From: Erythrobacter litoralis | Lineage (GTDB): Bacteria; Pseudomonadota; Alphaproteobacteria; Sphingomonadales; Sphingomonadaceae | DNA length: 64,000 nt | NCBI RefSeq assembly: GCF_029760855.1 | Contig: NZ_SOSI01000001.1 | Span: 62,001 to 126,000 of the forward strand | Reading direction: 5' to 3' | In this document: in pieces, positions 19,169-30,378 of the stretch | Position numbering within the stretch: the stretch's first letter is position 1 | Layout of the letters: every line of letters begins with the position of its first letter | Notes under the pieces: model-generated | The model's input: the letters and a program-made list of their open reading frames with translations, nothing else | Databases searched by the model: none | Told to the model about the DNA's origin: nothing | Translations under genes and position numbers: made by a program

Positions 19169-19975
19169 ATGGCCGAACGCAAGGCAATCTTCATAACCGG
19201 CGGCGCATCCGGCATCGGCCGGGCCATCGCCCTGCTGTTCGGCCAGCGCGGCTGGTTCGTCGGCCTAGGCGATGTCGACAAGGACGGACTTCGCGAGACC
19301 GAGGACCAGATCGGTCACGGTTTCGTATTTTCGCACGTGTTCGACGTGCGCGACCGGGAAGCCTGGAATGGAGCGCTCGACGGGTTCGCCATTGCGACCG
19401 GCGGACGGATCGACGTGCTGGTCAACAATGCGGGCATTCCGCTGGGCGGCGAACTGATCCAGAATTCGACGGAAGAGATCGAGCGTTGCCTCGACATCAA
19501 TCTGAAAGGCGTGCTGTTCGGCGCGCAGGCGGCTTACCCTCACCTCGTCGAAACAGCGCCCGGTTCGTGCCTGCTCAACACGGCGAGCGCGGCGGGCATT
19601 TATGGGACACCGGGGGCAAGCGTCTATTCCGCCACGAAATTCGGCGTGCGCGCCGTCACCGAAAGCCTCGACGGCGAATGGGCGGAATACGGGATCAAGG
19701 TGCGCTCACTCATGCCCGGCTTCATCGATACGCCCCTGCTCGAACATGCGACCAACCGGCAAAGCAATGAGGCGATCCGTCAGCGCGTCACCGATGCCGG
19801 GCTCGAGATCACCCCGGTCGGCGACGTCGCGCAGGCGGCGTGGGACGCGGTGCATGGCGACAAGCTGCACACCACCGTAGGAAAATCCGCGAAGCGCCTT
19901 GCCTTTGCCAGCCGCTGGTTGCCGGGGCGCTTGCGCAAGGAGATGCGCAGTTCCGCCCGTCCGATGGGGAAGTGA
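19169..19975 (+). CDS. Short-chain dehydrogenase/reductase
   Basis: Classical SDR of 268 aa, NAD(P)-dependent, cytoplasmic. The cofactor motif TGGASGIG is at residues 10-17, NNAG follows in the LVNNAGIP segment, and the catalytic YxxxK is Y153-K157 with the upstream serine in NTASAAG. An aspartate after the second strand (LGDVDKD) favours NAD over NADP. Substrate unknown. It lies 15 bases after the glycosylase gene and two bases before the esterase gene. Confidence 0.9.
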   Translation: MAERKAIFITGGASGIGRAIALLFGQRGWFVGLGDVDKDGLRETEDQIGHGFVFSHVFDVRDREAWNGALDGFAIATGGRIDVLVNNAGIPLGGELIQNSTEEIERCLDINLKGVLFGAQAAYPHLVETAPGSCLLNTASAAGIYGTPGASVYSATKFGVRAVTESLDGEWAEYGIKVRSLMPGFIDTPLLEHATNRQSNEAIRQRVTDAGLEITPVGDVAQAAWDAVHGDKLHTTVGKSAKRLAFASRWLPGRLRKEMRSSARPMGK

Positions 19976-19977
19976 AA

Positions 19978-21018
19978 ATGAGATATCTGGTCGCCGCCGC
20001 TACTTTGCTGTTCGCCTCGACCGGGGCAACGGCGCAAATGGAGGGCGGCGAACCGCTCGCGATCGGCACGATCTACACCATCGAAAGCGATATTCTCGAA
20101 GGCGGTAAGCGCAAGATCACCGTGCGGCTGCCGGCGGAATATGTAAACGAACCGGATAGGCGTTTTCCCGTCGTATACTTGCTCGACGGCGGGCCGGAGC
20201 AGGATTTCGCGCATATCGCAGGCATCGCGCAAAGCCGCGAGATGAATTACAGCTTCGAGCCGTTCATTCTGGTCGGCATTCAAAGCGTAAATCGCCGACA
20301 CGAACTCGCGCCGCCCGTCGTCGACCCGGCCCCTTACGAGGAAGCATTGCAAGCGACGCCGGGTGGTTCGCCCGACTACCGCCGGTTTCTGCGCAAGGAA
20401 CTCAAGTCGATGATCGAAGCGCAGTACCGCACCGACGGGCACGATGCGGTGATGGGCGAATCGCTGGCCGGCCTCTTCGTGATCGAGACCCTGCTGGAAG
20501 ATCCGACCCTGTTCGACGACTATATCGCGATCTCGCCGTCGATGTGGTGGGAGCAAATGAAATACGGCCGAGAGGCGGCGGACTATTTCGCCGCGGCGCC
20601 TACGGGCGAGCGTCGTCTTTACCTTACCAGCGCCACTGAAGGCGCTTGGCATCGGGAGGGCACCGAACGGCTGATCGCGGCTTTACGCAACGCTGCTCCC
20701 AAAGGTCTGCAATGGACCTTCGTCGAAGGCGCGGACAGCGAGACGCACGGCACGATCTATCACCCGATGGCGCTAGATGCCTTTCGCGCGCTTTACGGAA
20801 CGCCGAGCCGGGAGTACAAGAACTATCCCCTGATCGGCGGACCGCCCATCGTCGAACGCACGCCGGAAGAGCAGGCGCTGCTCGATACCGAATGCACGCA
20901 AGAAAACAGCATTCGCATGACGCCTGCCACCAGCGAGCATGCCCGCGAGGCGCTGTACTATCGCTGCCTGCTGCTCGACCTCGGCCCGACACCGCGCGAG
21001 GGCAATCTGGGCGACTAG
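19978..21018 (+). CDS. Secreted alpha/beta hydrolase, putative esterase (Fes/IroE-like)
   Basis: About 346 aa with a signal peptide ([20 protein letters not shown]) and the fold of the PF00756 esterase family: [14 protein letters not shown], the nucleophile elbow MGESLAGLF (serine 162), AISPSMWW, and a likely catalytic histidine in [11 protein letters not shown]. Relatives hydrolyse ferric siderophores or S-formylglutathione; the periplasmic location suggests an IroE-type or general esterase role, but no siderophore gene is nearby. ATG 19978 follows the SDR stop by two bases. The C-terminus continues about 70 residues past the catalytic core. Its stop overlaps the convergent pterin dehydratase gene. 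Confidence 0.8.
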   Translation: MRYLVAAATLLFASTGATAQMEGGEPLAIGTIYTIESDILEGGKRKITVRLPAEYVNEPDRRFPVVYLLDGGPEQDFAHIAGIAQSREMNYSFEPFILVGIQSVNRRHELAPPVVDPAPYEEALQATPGGSPDYRRFLRKELKSMIEAQYRTDGHDAVMGESLAGLFVIETLLEDPTLFDDYIAISPSMWWEQMKYGREAADYFAAAPTGERRLYLTSATEGAWHREGTERLIAALRNAAPKGLQWTFVEGADSETHGTIYHPMALDAFRALYGTPSREYKNYPLIGGPPIVERTPEEQALLDTECTQENSIRMTPATSEHAREALYYRCLLLDLGPTPREGNLGD

Positions 21019-21305
21019 ACCAGCGCGTCGATCTTGCGGGCCATCTTCACGTCGCGCAGGGACAGGCCTCCGGCGTCATGCGTGGTCAAAGTGATTTCCA
21101 CGCGATTGTAGACGTTGAACCATTCCGGGTGATGGTCGCGCTTCTCGGCGATCAGCGCGACGCGGGTCATGAAGGCGAACGCTTCGCTGAAGTCGGTGAA
21201 TTCGAAAGAGCGCTCGATCGCCTTTCCTTCGCGCGACAGCGCCCATTCGGGGAGCGCCCGCAGCCAGCTATTGCGTTCCTCTTCGGACAGTTCTTCCACC
21301 GGCAC
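21015..21305 (-). CDS. phhB: 4a-hydroxytetrahydrobiopterin dehydratase
   Basis: Small enzyme of 96 aa that recycles the pterin cofactor after aromatic amino acid hydroxylation. The signature [27 protein letters not shown] with the paired active-site histidines is complete, followed by the conserved [10 protein letters not shown]. Starts at a GTG (21305). No phenylalanine hydroxylase gene is adjacent. Tail-to-tail with the esterase gene, the two stop codons overlapping. Confidence 0.93.
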   Translation of the reverse strand: MPVEELSEEERNSWLRALPEWALSREGKAIERSFEFTDFSEAFAFMTRVALIAEKRDHHPEWFNVYNRVEITLTTHDAGGLSLRDVKMARKIDALV

Positions 21306-21370
21306 CCGACTCTCCCTTGCTTGCGACCGTTGCTTGTGACCCCGCCGCCTTTTGCCTAACGCTGCGCGCC

Positions 21371-21949
21371 ATGCAAGCCCGCCTCACCGCGAACGATCTG
21401 GCCTGTCGCCGCGGAGAGCGCCTGCTCTTCCGCCATCTGTCGCTCGATCTCGCTTCAGGAGAGGCGTTGCACGTGACCGGGCCGAACGGGATCGGCAAAT
21501 CGAGCTTGCTGCGTATTCTTGCCGGCCTGTCGCGCCCGTTCGCGGGAAAGGCGACGCGCGAAGGCCGGGTCGCGCTGCTGGACGAGAGGCTGGCATTGGA
21601 TGAGGCCTTGCCTTTGGGAAAGGCGCTCGATTTCTGGCGTGGGCTCGATGGTACACAGGATTTTATGCCGATCGAGAAGATGTCCCTGACCGACCTACTA
21701 GATGTTCCAGTGCGCTACCTCAGTACCGGACAACGAAAGCGCGCAGCCATGGCGCGGCTTCTGGGCACGAAGGCGGCGGTCTGGCTGCTGGACGAACCTC
21801 TTAACGGATTGGACGACGAGGCGCGGGTTACGGTCGAACGGCTTGCGGCTGAGCATTGCGCGGGCGGCGGGGTTTGCGTGGTCGCGTCGCATCAGACCTT
21901 TGCGGTTGAAAGCAAGCGGGTGCTTTCGCTGTCGGATTATGCTTCGTGA
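21371..21949 (+). CDS. ccmA: Heme exporter ATP-binding protein CcmA
   Basis: ATPase of the CcmAB part of the cytochrome c maturation system, which releases heme-loaded CcmE. Walker [10 protein letters not shown] (residues 37-45), ABC signature [13 protein letters not shown], Walker [13 protein letters not shown] and the switch histidine in VASHQ are present in 192 aa, normal for the small CcmA. ATG 21371 ([12 protein letters not shown]) is preferred; the frame extends 18 codons upstream into the divergent promoter region. Coupled to ccmB by overlap. Confidence 0.92.
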   Translation: MQARLTANDLACRRGERLLFRHLSLDLASGEALHVTGPNGIGKSSLLRILAGLSRPFAGKATREGRVALLDERLALDEALPLGKALDFWRGLDGTQDFMPIEKMSLTDLLDVPVRYLSTGQRKRAAMARLLGTKAAVWLLDEPLNGLDDEARVTVERLAAEHCAGGGVCVVASHQTFAVESKRVLSLSDYAS

Positions 21950-22629
21950 TGCGCGAAAACGGTAAAAATCCGCTCAGGTTTCTGATGCTTCTACACCGCG
22001 ATCTTGCCCTCCTCCTTCCCGGCGGTCGCGGCGAGGCGGGTGTATTGCCGCTTCTGTTCTTCCTCGCCGTCGCCATGCTCTATCCCTTCGCAGTTGGTCC
22101 AGAGCCAGAACTGCTCGCACGGACCGGCGGCGGGGTGATCTGGGTCGCCGCGCTGCTTGCAGCCATTCTCCCGCTCGAACGCTTGGTGGCCGGCGACCTG
22201 GAGGCCGGCATGTTCGATCAGCTTCACCTGCGCGGAATAAGCGAGGAATGGGCGATGGTCTCGCGCCTGTTTGCGCACTGGCTTGCCTTCGCGCCCCTCC
22301 TCCTACTCGCAACCCTACCTGCCGCCGCCCTGCTCGGCCTCTCCGGCGAGACGACCGCGATTGTGCTTCTCGGACTCCTCGCCGGAACACCGGGACTGGC
22401 TGCCGTCGGACTGATCGTCGCCGCGCTTACCGCAAGCCTGCGCGGCGGTGCGGCGCTGGCGGGCTTGATGACCATTCCCCTAGCCGTGCCAATCCTCATC
22501 TTCGGGGCGGGCGCACTTGCTCGCAGCGATACGAGCGGCCTATGGCTTACCGCCGCCATCAGCCTGGCGCTCGCTGCCGTAGCGCCGCTGGCCGCCGGGG
22601 GCGCCATTCGCGCAGCACGAGAACAATGA
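21949..22629 (+). CDS. ccmB: Heme exporter membrane protein CcmB
   Basis: Membrane partner of CcmA, with six hydrophobic segments in about 226 aa. The N-terminal FLMLLHRDLALLLPGG and the ERLVAGDLEAGMFDQLHL block are typical. ATG 21949 overlaps the ccmA stop by one base (TGATG); a GTG one codon upstream could also be used. The other ccm genes (ccmC, ccmE, ccmF) are not in the window; instead an MFS gene follows with a four-base overlap. Confidence 0.9.
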   Translation: MRENGKNPLRFLMLLHRDLALLLPGGRGEAGVLPLLFFLAVAMLYPFAVGPEPELLARTGGGVIWVAALLAAILPLERLVAGDLEAGMFDQLHLRGISEEWAMVSRLFAHWLAFAPLLLLATLPAAALLGLSGETTAIVLLGLLAGTPGLAAVGLIVAALTASLRGGAALAGLMTIPLAVPILIFGAGALARSDTSGLWLTAAISLALAAVAPLAAGGAIRAAREQ

Positions 22630-23846
22630 CCGCTCCCCTCTCCACGAACATGGCCCTCGCCCGCCTGACGACCGCACAGGAATACTGGCTAGCTGTCGCC
22701 GCCGCAGTGGTGACTGCGAACGCCTATTACATTCATCCGATAATCGGGGAAGTGGCGGATTACTTCGGCGTCAGCCACGCGCGGATCGGGCTGGTCCCGG
22801 CGCTGAACCAGCTGGCGCTCGCGATCGGCATCCTGCTGCTTCTGCCTCTGGGGGACCGGTACTCCAACCGCTCGCTCACCATCCTTTTCACGATCGGACA
22901 GTGCGGCGGATTGCTGACGATGACGCTGGCCCAGTCCTTCGTTCTGTTTACGGCAGGATCGACGCTGCTCGGCTTCTTCACCATCGCGCCTTATCTCCTG
23001 CCTGCCTATGCCTCGAAGCGCGTCGCGCCCGAACGGCTCGGCCATGTCACCGCCATCCTGACGGCAGGCGTCATCTTCGGCATACTTGTCGCCCGGGTCG
23101 GGGCGGGCGTCGTTGCGGAATATCTCGGTTGGAGGACGGTTTACTGGATCGCCAGCGGGCTGATGATCGCTATCACCCTCGCCCTCCCCCGCATAATGGA
23201 GCGCAATCCGAACCGCACGGAGGGGAGCGACCTCGGCTACGGCGCGCTGATCAAATCGCTCGGTTCGCTGCTGCGCTCGCACCGCGAGATCATCATTTCC
23301 GGTGCCATCCAGGGCATCGGCTTCAACCAGTTCATCGCACTTTGGCTCGGCCTCGCGCTTCATCTGACCGGGCCGGAAATGGGATACGGCACCGATGTCG
23401 TCGGCTACCTCGCCGGCTTCGCCGCAATCAGCATTTTCACCACGCCCTATTGGGGGCGGCTAGCCGACCGGATCGGGGCGCGCAAGGCGCGTATGATCTT
23501 CGCGCTGGTCCAGACATTCGGCATATCGCTGCTGCTGCCGTTCGGCGACAATCTTTGGCTGCTGATGATCCCCATCCTGATCGGCAATATCGTCGGCCCC
23601 GCGATCGACGTGACCAGCCGCATGACGTTCCTCTCGCTCGAACCGGAGCTGCGGACCCGGCTGACAACGATCTATATCGTGCTGATGTTCGTCGGTGGCG
23701 CGATCGGAAGTGTGGCGGGCACGGCGGTGTTCGACGCGTTCGGGTGGACCGGGATCGCGCTCTACATCCTCGGCTCGTGCGTGATCCTCTTCGCGCTGAC
23801 CATACTAGGCTATCGGCGCTATGGGGGAGAGGAAGCCCTTCAATAA
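22626..23846 (+). CDS. MFS transporter
   Basis: Inner-membrane transporter of the major facilitator superfamily, 406 aa with about twelve hydrophobic helices. Family marks are LLLPLGDRYSNRSL in the first half (loop 2-3 position) and WGRLADRIGARKARM in the second. The early segment VVTANAYYIHPIIGEVADYFGVS resembles sugar or drug efflux members of the YnfM/AraJ type; the substrate cannot be told. The ATG overlaps the ccmB stop by four bases, so it is co-expressed with heme export. Its end overlaps the convergent map gene by seven bases. Confidence 0.88.
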   Translation: MTAPLSTNMALARLTTAQEYWLAVAAAVVTANAYYIHPIIGEVADYFGVSHARIGLVPALNQLALAIGILLLLPLGDRYSNRSLTILFTIGQCGGLLTMTLAQSFVLFTAGSTLLGFFTIAPYLLPAYASKRVAPERLGHVTAILTAGVIFGILVARVGAGVVAEYLGWRTVYWIASGLMIAITLALPRIMERNPNRTEGSDLGYGALIKSLGSLLRSHREIIISGAIQGIGFNQFIALWLGLALHLTGPEMGYGTDVVGYLAGFAAISIFTTPYWGRLADRIGARKARMIFALVQTFGISLLLPFGDNLWLLMIPILIGNIVGPAIDVTSRMTFLSLEPELRTRLTTIYIVLMFVGGAIGSVAGTAVFDAFGWTGIALYILGSCVILFALTILGYRRYGGEEALQ

Positions 23847-24670
23847 GGCGGGTGGTGCAGGCCTTTCGGGCTTTCGGTGAAGATCTCGATCCCACCGTCC
23901 TCCTTGATGCCGATCGAGTGTTCGAACTGTGCACTCAAACTCTTGTCACGCGTTACCGCGGTCCAGCCATCGTTGAGCAGCTTGGCATGCGGACGACCGA
24001 GATTGATCATCGGTTCGATGGTGAAGAACATCCCCGGCTTCAGCAACGGGCCTGTGCCCATACGGCCGGTATGGATCACTTCAGGTGCATCGTGAAACAG
24101 GCGGCCGAGACCGTGACCGCAGAACTCCTGCACGACACCGTACCGGTTCTTCCGCGCATGCGCCTCGATCACCGCGCCGATATCGCCCAACCTCGCGCCG
24201 GGCCGGCCCGCCGCTTCGATGCCGAGCATCAAGCATTCATAGGTCACATCGACCAGCCGCCGCGCTTTCAACGCCACGTCGCCGACCAGGTACATACGGC
24301 TGGTATCGCCATGCCAGCCGTCGAGCAGCGGGGTCACATCGACGTTGACGATATCGCCGTCCTTCAAAGCCTTGTCGCCCGGAATGCCGTGACAGATTAC
24401 ATGGTTGATCGAGGTACAGCAGCTATGCTGGTACCCGCGATAGCCCATCGTTGCCGGCACCGCGCCACCGTCGAGCGTCATCTCGCGCACCTTGTCGTCG
24501 ATCTCGCCGGTGGTGACGCCGGGCTGGATGAAACCGGTCAATTCGTCGAGAATCTGCGCGGCGAGCCGTCCCGCCTTGCGCATTCCTTCGAACCCGTCCG
24601 GCCCGTGGAGCTTGATGGTTCCGTCGCGGTAGACGGTCTGCTCGCTATCGATCACCTGATATTCTGTCAT
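23840..24670 (-). CDS. map: Methionine aminopeptidase, type I
   Basis: Removes the initiator methionine from nascent proteins. 276 aa with all five metal ligands recognisable: aspartates in NVDVTP and HGDTSRMY, histidine in EFCGHGLGRLFH, glutamates in FFTIEPMI and QFEHSIGI. INHVICHGIPGDKALKDGD is the standard family block. Slightly longer N-terminus than the E. coli enzyme (about 15 residues). Followed downstream by the convergent MFS gene; the lipoprotein gene lies upstream. Confidence 0.96.
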   Translation of the reverse strand: MTEYQVIDSEQTVYRDGTIKLHGPDGFEGMRKAGRLAAQILDELTGFIQPGVTTGEIDDKVREMTLDGGAVPATMGYRGYQHSCCTSINHVICHGIPGDKALKDGDIVNVDVTPLLDGWHGDTSRMYLVGDVALKARRLVDVTYECLMLGIEAAGRPGARLGDIGAVIEAHARKNRYGVVQEFCGHGLGRLFHDAPEVIHTGRMGTGPLLKPGMFFTIEPMINLGRPHAKLLNDGWTAVTRDKSLSAQFEHSIGIKEDGGIEIFTESPKGLHHPPY

Positions 24671-24709
24671 GCCGCCTAGATAGCGCGTGACGGCAAAGAT
24701 TGCGAGTAA

Positions 24710-25525
24710 TCAACGCTTGATCGAAAACGCGCTCGCATATTCCGGCTTAACCGCATCGAGAACGGCGCCGGTAACAGGGAAATTCAGTTCGTAATCGCCC
24801 TCGGCATAGGGACCGGCGGTGTAGGGACCGAAATAGATACCGATGCGGTCGAACGTCTCGCCGTTGGACGACCCGACAAGCACGGTCGCATCGCTGACCG
24901 GCGGGCAGTTGTTCGGCCATTCCGTCGATCCCGGTTCGACGGGCGTCGGACGCCTTGCCTCGCGTTGCGTATTCAGAGCATCGCATAATGTCGACCCGAG
25001 CGCGCGGCCCAGCGCCACCGGTGAAGAGAACATCTCTACGCCATCCACTGCCTGCGCCGCTTTCTTGTCCCAGACCATCGACGTCTTGGTGTAATTGCCG
25101 TGCGCGCCGCCTCCATAGGTTGCGATCTGGCTCGAAAGGCTGAGATAGTCCGGCAGATTCGCGACCACCGACCATTTCGTCAGTGCGCTATGCGGCCTCG
25201 CTTCCCAGCTTTCGCCTTTCGCGGTTTCATAATCGCGGTTCGCCTCGTCCTTCAGCAAAGCCAGCGACTCGGCACCCATTGCATCGAGTTTCTCGGCAAG
25301 AGCAGGAATAGCGGCCGCCGCCGCGGGATAGGACCATTCGAACTGGTAGCGTTCGGCATCCTCCTTCAGAGAAACAGGCTCGGCATCCGGCGATTCCATG
25401 CGCGCCGAAACGGACTTCGCGCCCTCGGAGGATGCGCCGATCTTGTCGTCGAACTCTTGCGGCTGCGAGCAGCCAGCGGTCGACAGGACGAGGGAAATCA
25501 GGAACAGGGCACTTCGCATGGGCAT
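24710..25525 (-). CDS. Putative lipoprotein, DUF3298/RsiV-like
   Basis: 271 aa starting with a lipoprotein signal whose lipobox ends LSTAGC (cysteine 19). The mature protein has the two-part layout of DUF4163 plus DUF3298 proteins: an N-terminal region with FEWSYPAAAAAIPAL and a middle region with YGGGAHGNYTKTSMVWDKK, then IYFGPYTAGPYAEGDYELNFP near the C-terminus. In other bacteria these domains occur in lysozyme-sensing anti-sigma factor RsiV and in peptidoglycan deacetylases, but no catalytic domain is seen here. Role unknown. Confidence 0.75.
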   Translation of the reverse strand: MPMRSALFLISLVLSTAGCSQPQEFDDKIGASSEGAKSVSARMESPDAEPVSLKEDAERYQFEWSYPAAAAAIPALAEKLDAMGAESLALLKDEANRDYETAKGESWEARPHSALTKWSVVANLPDYLSLSSQIATYGGGAHGNYTKTSMVWDKKAAQAVDGVEMFSSPVALGRALGSTLCDALNTQREARRPTPVEPGSTEWPNNCPPVSDATVLVGSSNGETFDRIGIYFGPYTAGPYAEGDYELNFPVTGAVLDAVKPEYASAFSIKR

Positions 25526-25558
25526 TCCTTTGCAAATGCACTGCTGTAGTGAGGATGA

Positions 25559-26947
25559 ATGGCCGACAAACCCGCTTTAATCCAGCCCGATCGCGGGCAG
25601 GACGCAATTTCGATCCATCTGACAAACAAGGACGGGTTCGACGCGTTCGCGAGAACCCTCAATGGCGGGCAACGCGCCGCATTGAAAGCGCAGAAGTTCG
25701 AGGGCGGCGGTTATCAGACGGCCATCGTGCCCGATAAGGACGATTGGTTCGCCGTCGGCGGCGTCGCCGATCCCGATAGCCTGTCGAGCTGGTGCCTTGC
25801 CAAACTGGCAGAAACCCTGCCTGCCGGAACCTATCGCCTGGCCGAGCGCGAACCTGGCCCCGCCCTTCATGGCTGGCAGACCGCACAATACGTGTTCGAC
25901 CGTTATAAGCAGGCGGACGAACCGACCGGTCCGCGCGTTCTCCTCACCAAGAACGCCGGAAAGATCGAGGCGGCGATCGCCGAAGCCGACGCGGTCTGCC
26001 TTATCCGCGATCTCGTTAATACGCCGGCGGAAGACATGGGTCCGGCGGCGCTGGAGGAACAGGTCGAAAAGCTGGCGAGCGTACATGGCGGCGACCTGAA
26101 GGTCGTCCGCGGGGATGCGCTGGAGCAGGATTATCCGATGGTTCATGCCGTCGGCCGGGCGGCGGCGCGGCGCCATGCGCCGCGGCTGATGCAACTTACC
26201 TGGGGTAAGGCAGATGCGCCGGTGCTCGCAATTGTCGGCAAGGGTGTCTGCTTCGACAGCGGGGGGCTCGACGTGAAGAGTTCTTCCGGGATGCTTATCA
26301 TGAAGAAGGACATGGGCGGCGCGGCCCATGCTATCGCGCTCGCCGGACTGGTGATGAAGGCCGGCCTTCCGGTGCGCCTGCATCTGCTCGTGCCTGCAGT
26401 AGAAAACGCGATCAGCGGCGATAGCTTCCGCCCCGGCGACGTGCTGCGCAGCCGCAAGGGTCTGACGGTGGAAATCGGCAATACGGACGCCGAAGGCCGC
26501 CTGATCCTCGGCGATGCACTGACCCGCGCGAGCGAGGAAAACCCGGATCTTATCATCGACTTCGCGACGCTCACCGGGGCGGCGCGCGTCGCACTCGGAC
26601 CGGACTATCCCGCACTGATGACGCGCGAGGACGAAACCGCCGCCGCGCTTATCGAAGCAGGAAAAGCGCATGACGACGAGCCGTGGCGCTTACCTCTTCC
26701 TGACGCCTACAACGAATGGTTGGCATCCGACATCGCCGATACCAACAACGCACATACCAATTCTTTCGCCGGTGCGAGTGTGGCGGGCCTGTTCCTCAAC
26801 AAGTTCGTCGGAGACGGGATCGATTGGGCCCATTTCGATACCTACGCGTGGCGGCCCTCCGCCAAGCCGGGACGACCCAAGGGCGGCGATGCCTACGGCC
26901 TTCGCGCGGCGTTCCACATGCTGCAGAAACGTTACGGTTCGGCATAG
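25559..26947 (+). CDS. M17 leucyl aminopeptidase family protein
   Basis: Cytoplasmic zinc/manganese aminopeptidase, 462 aa. The catalytic C-terminal half has VGKGVCFDSGGLDVK, MKKDMGGAAHA, the family signature NTDAEGRLIL and DFATLTGAARVALG. The N-terminal half is shorter and less conserved than in PepA, as in many alphaproteobacterial members of this group. The ATG at 25559 lies 33 bases from the divergent lipoprotein gene. Followed after about 80 bases by the SH3-like gene. Confidence 0.93.
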   Translation: MADKPALIQPDRGQDAISIHLTNKDGFDAFARTLNGGQRAALKAQKFEGGGYQTAIVPDKDDWFAVGGVADPDSLSSWCLAKLAETLPAGTYRLAEREPGPALHGWQTAQYVFDRYKQADEPTGPRVLLTKNAGKIEAAIAEADAVCLIRDLVNTPAEDMGPAALEEQVEKLASVHGGDLKVVRGDALEQDYPMVHAVGRAAARRHAPRLMQLTWGKADAPVLAIVGKGVCFDSGGLDVKSSSGMLIMKKDMGGAAHAIALAGLVMKAGLPVRLHLLVPAVENAISGDSFRPGDVLRSRKGLTVEIGNTDAEGRLILGDALTRASEENPDLIIDFATLTGAARVALGPDYPALMTREDETAAALIEAGKAHDDEPWRLPLPDAYNEWLASDIADTNNAHTNSFAGASVAGLFLNKFVGDGIDWAHFDTYAWRPSAKPGRPKGGDAYGLRAAFHMLQKRYGSA

Positions 26948-27025
26948 TCCCGCGCCCCTGCCTTGCGGGATCGCGCTTGCGCGGGTAAGCGCGCGCATCC
27001 GCAATTGAGGACACATGCGCGCATC

Positions 27026-27383
27026 GTGAGCGAACAGGCGAGCTATCCGTTACCCGAAGGCAACATCGGGCTGACCGGCCCGGTCGAAAAGCCCGAGGCC
27101 GGAACCTTGCCCCTGCGCGGCGATCTTGCGCACATCGCCCTAGCCGGCCGATTCCTTGCGGCGCATTACGTCGTTCCGCTCTGCCGCCGGATCGGCGCGA
27201 ACGACGTGTCGCTGAAACTGGTCATGCGCGAGGATGCGGAGGACGGCGCAACGATCGATGCCGGATCGATGGTCGAAGTTCTCGATACCGCGGGAAGCTG
27301 GGCATGGGTCGCGTGCGGTCCGAAGGGGCCGAGCGGGTATCTGAAAACCGATAGCCTTGCACCCGAAGTCGCCGCGTCAGACA

Positions 27384-27394
<11 letters not shown>
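27026..27394 (+). CDS. Small protein with SH3-like domain
   Basis: About 122 aa. The N-terminal half contains PLRGDLAHIALAGRFLAAHYVVP, the second half a bacterial SH3-like segment (SLKLVMREDAEDGATIDAGSMVEVLDTAGSWAWVAC) ending in GPSGYLKTDSL. No signal peptide or membrane helix is seen, so it is probably cytoplasmic. The start is most likely GTG 27026 (SEQASYPLPEG follows); the upstream frame is noise. The 3' end overlaps argC by 11 bases. Function unknown. Confidence 0.72.
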
Positions 27395-28830
<1,436 letters not shown>

Positions 28831-28876
28831 GCGTCCGCCCCTTATTCAAACGACATCCAATCCAACGGAGTTAAAA

Positions 28877-30286
28877 ATGGCCGAAGCGAAAGACATCATC
28901 AAACGCATCGAAGACGAAGGCATCGAATGGGTCGATCTGCGCTTCACCGATCCGAAGGGCAAATGGCAGCACCTTACCATGGTCGCCAAGATTCTCGGCG
29001 AAGACGAGTTCGAAGACGGCTTGATGTTCGACGGCTCCTCGATCGCCGGATGGAAGGTCATCAACGAAAGCGACATGATCCTGAAGCCGGACCTCGAACG
29101 GGTCTATGTCGATCCCTTCAGTGCCGAGCCGATGTTGATTGTTTTCTGCGACATCGTCGAACCCTCGACCGGCGAGTGGTACGCCCGCGATCCGCGCACG
29201 ACCGCCAAACGCGCCGAGAACTATCTCAAGAATTCGGGCATTGGCGATACGATCTATGTCGGACCAGAAGCCGAATTCTTCATGTTCGACGACGTGCGCT
29301 TCGAGGACGGCTACGCGGCATCCGGCTTCGCACTCGACGATATCGAACTGCCGACCAATAGCGGCAAGGAATACGAAGCGGGCAACATGGCCCACCGCCC
29401 CCGCGCCAAGGGTGGCTACTTCCCGGTCGCTCCGGTCGACAGCGCCGTCGATATTCGCGGCGAAATGGTTTCGACCATGATCGAAATGGGACTGAACTGC
29501 GACAAGCATCACCATGAAGTCGCTGCCGCGCAGCACGAACTCGGTCTCACCTTCGGTACGCTCGTTGAAACCGCCGACAACATGCAGATTTACAAGTATG
29601 TCGTACACCAGGTCGCGCATGTGTACGGCAAGACGGCGACGTTCATGCCCAAGCCGATCAAGGACGATAACGGTTCGGGCATGCACACCCACATGTCGAT
29701 CTGGGATGGCGGGAAGCCGACCTTCGCTGGCAACCAGTATGGCGGCCTCAGCGAAAACTGCCTCTATTACATCGGCGGCGTCATCAAGCATGCGAAGGCC
29801 CTCAACGCCTTCACCAACCCGACGACCAACAGCTACAAGCGGCTGGTGCCGGGCTTCGAGGCGCCCGTGCTGCTCGCCTATTCGGCGCGCAACCGTTCGG
29901 CTTCGTGCCGCATTCCGTATGGCTCGGGCGACAAGGCAAAGCGCGTCGAATTCCGCTTCCCCGATGCGATGGCGAACCCCTACCTTGCATATGCGGCACT
30001 GCTCATGGCGGGTCTCGATGGTATCCAGAACAAGATTCATCCGGGCGAAGCGATGGACAAGAACCTTTACGACCTTCCGCCTGCCGAACTGGCCGACGTG
30101 CCGACGGTTTGCGGTTCCTTGCGCGAAGCCTTGGAAGCCCTCCAAGCCGATCACGAATTCCTGCTCAAGGGCGAGGTCTTCACCAAGGACCAGATCGACG
30201 CGTATTGCGAGCTAAAATGGGAAGAGGTCCTGCGCGTGGAAACGACGCCCTGCCCCGCAGAATTCGATCTCTATTACAGCGCCTGA
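28877..30286 (+). CDS. glnA: Glutamine synthetase, type I
   Basis: Dodecameric enzyme that makes glutamine from glutamate, ammonia and ATP. 469 aa with DGSSIAGWK, the EAEFF metal-binding motif, [53 protein letters not shown] and the adenylylation loop [12 protein letters not shown] with Y398. A good ribosome binding site (ACGGAG) precedes ATG 28877. Adenylylation by GlnE and P-II control are expected for this type. Ends just before a clear terminator. Confidence 0.98.
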   Translation: MAEAKDIIKRIEDEGIEWVDLRFTDPKGKWQHLTMVAKILGEDEFEDGLMFDGSSIAGWKVINESDMILKPDLERVYVDPFSAEPMLIVFCDIVEPSTGEWYARDPRTTAKRAENYLKNSGIGDTIYVGPEAEFFMFDDVRFEDGYAASGFALDDIELPTNSGKEYEAGNMAHRPRAKGGYFPVAPVDSAVDIRGEMVSTMIEMGLNCDKHHHEVAAAQHELGLTFGTLVETADNMQIYKYVVHQVAHVYGKTATFMPKPIKDDNGSGMHTHMSIWDGGKPTFAGNQYGGLSENCLYYIGGVIKHAKALNAFTNPTTNSYKRLVPGFEAPVLLAYSARNRSASCRIPYGSGDKAKRVEFRFPDAMANPYLAYAALLMAGLDGIQNKIHPGEAMDKNLYDLPPAELADVPTVCGSLREALEALQADHEFLLKGEVFTKDQIDAYCELKWEEVLRVETTPCPAEFDLYYSA

Positions 30287-30312
30287 TCGCGCGCAAAATC
30301 GAAGCACCGATG

Positions 30313-30353
30313 GGAGGCGTCCGGAGCAATCCGGGCGCCTCTTTCGCCTTTTA
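30313..30353 (+). terminator. Rho-independent terminator after glnA
   Basis: Stem of 12 pairs: GAGGCGTCCGGA (30314-30325) and TCCGGGCGCCTC (30330-30341), with one G-T pair and a GCAA loop, followed by TTTCGCCTTTT. Placed 27 bases after the glnA stop. The T-run is interrupted, but the stem is strong. The gene on the other side (tamB) is convergent. Confidence 0.85.
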
Positions 30354-30378
30354 GGTTCATAACCGGCTGCGTATCTGG

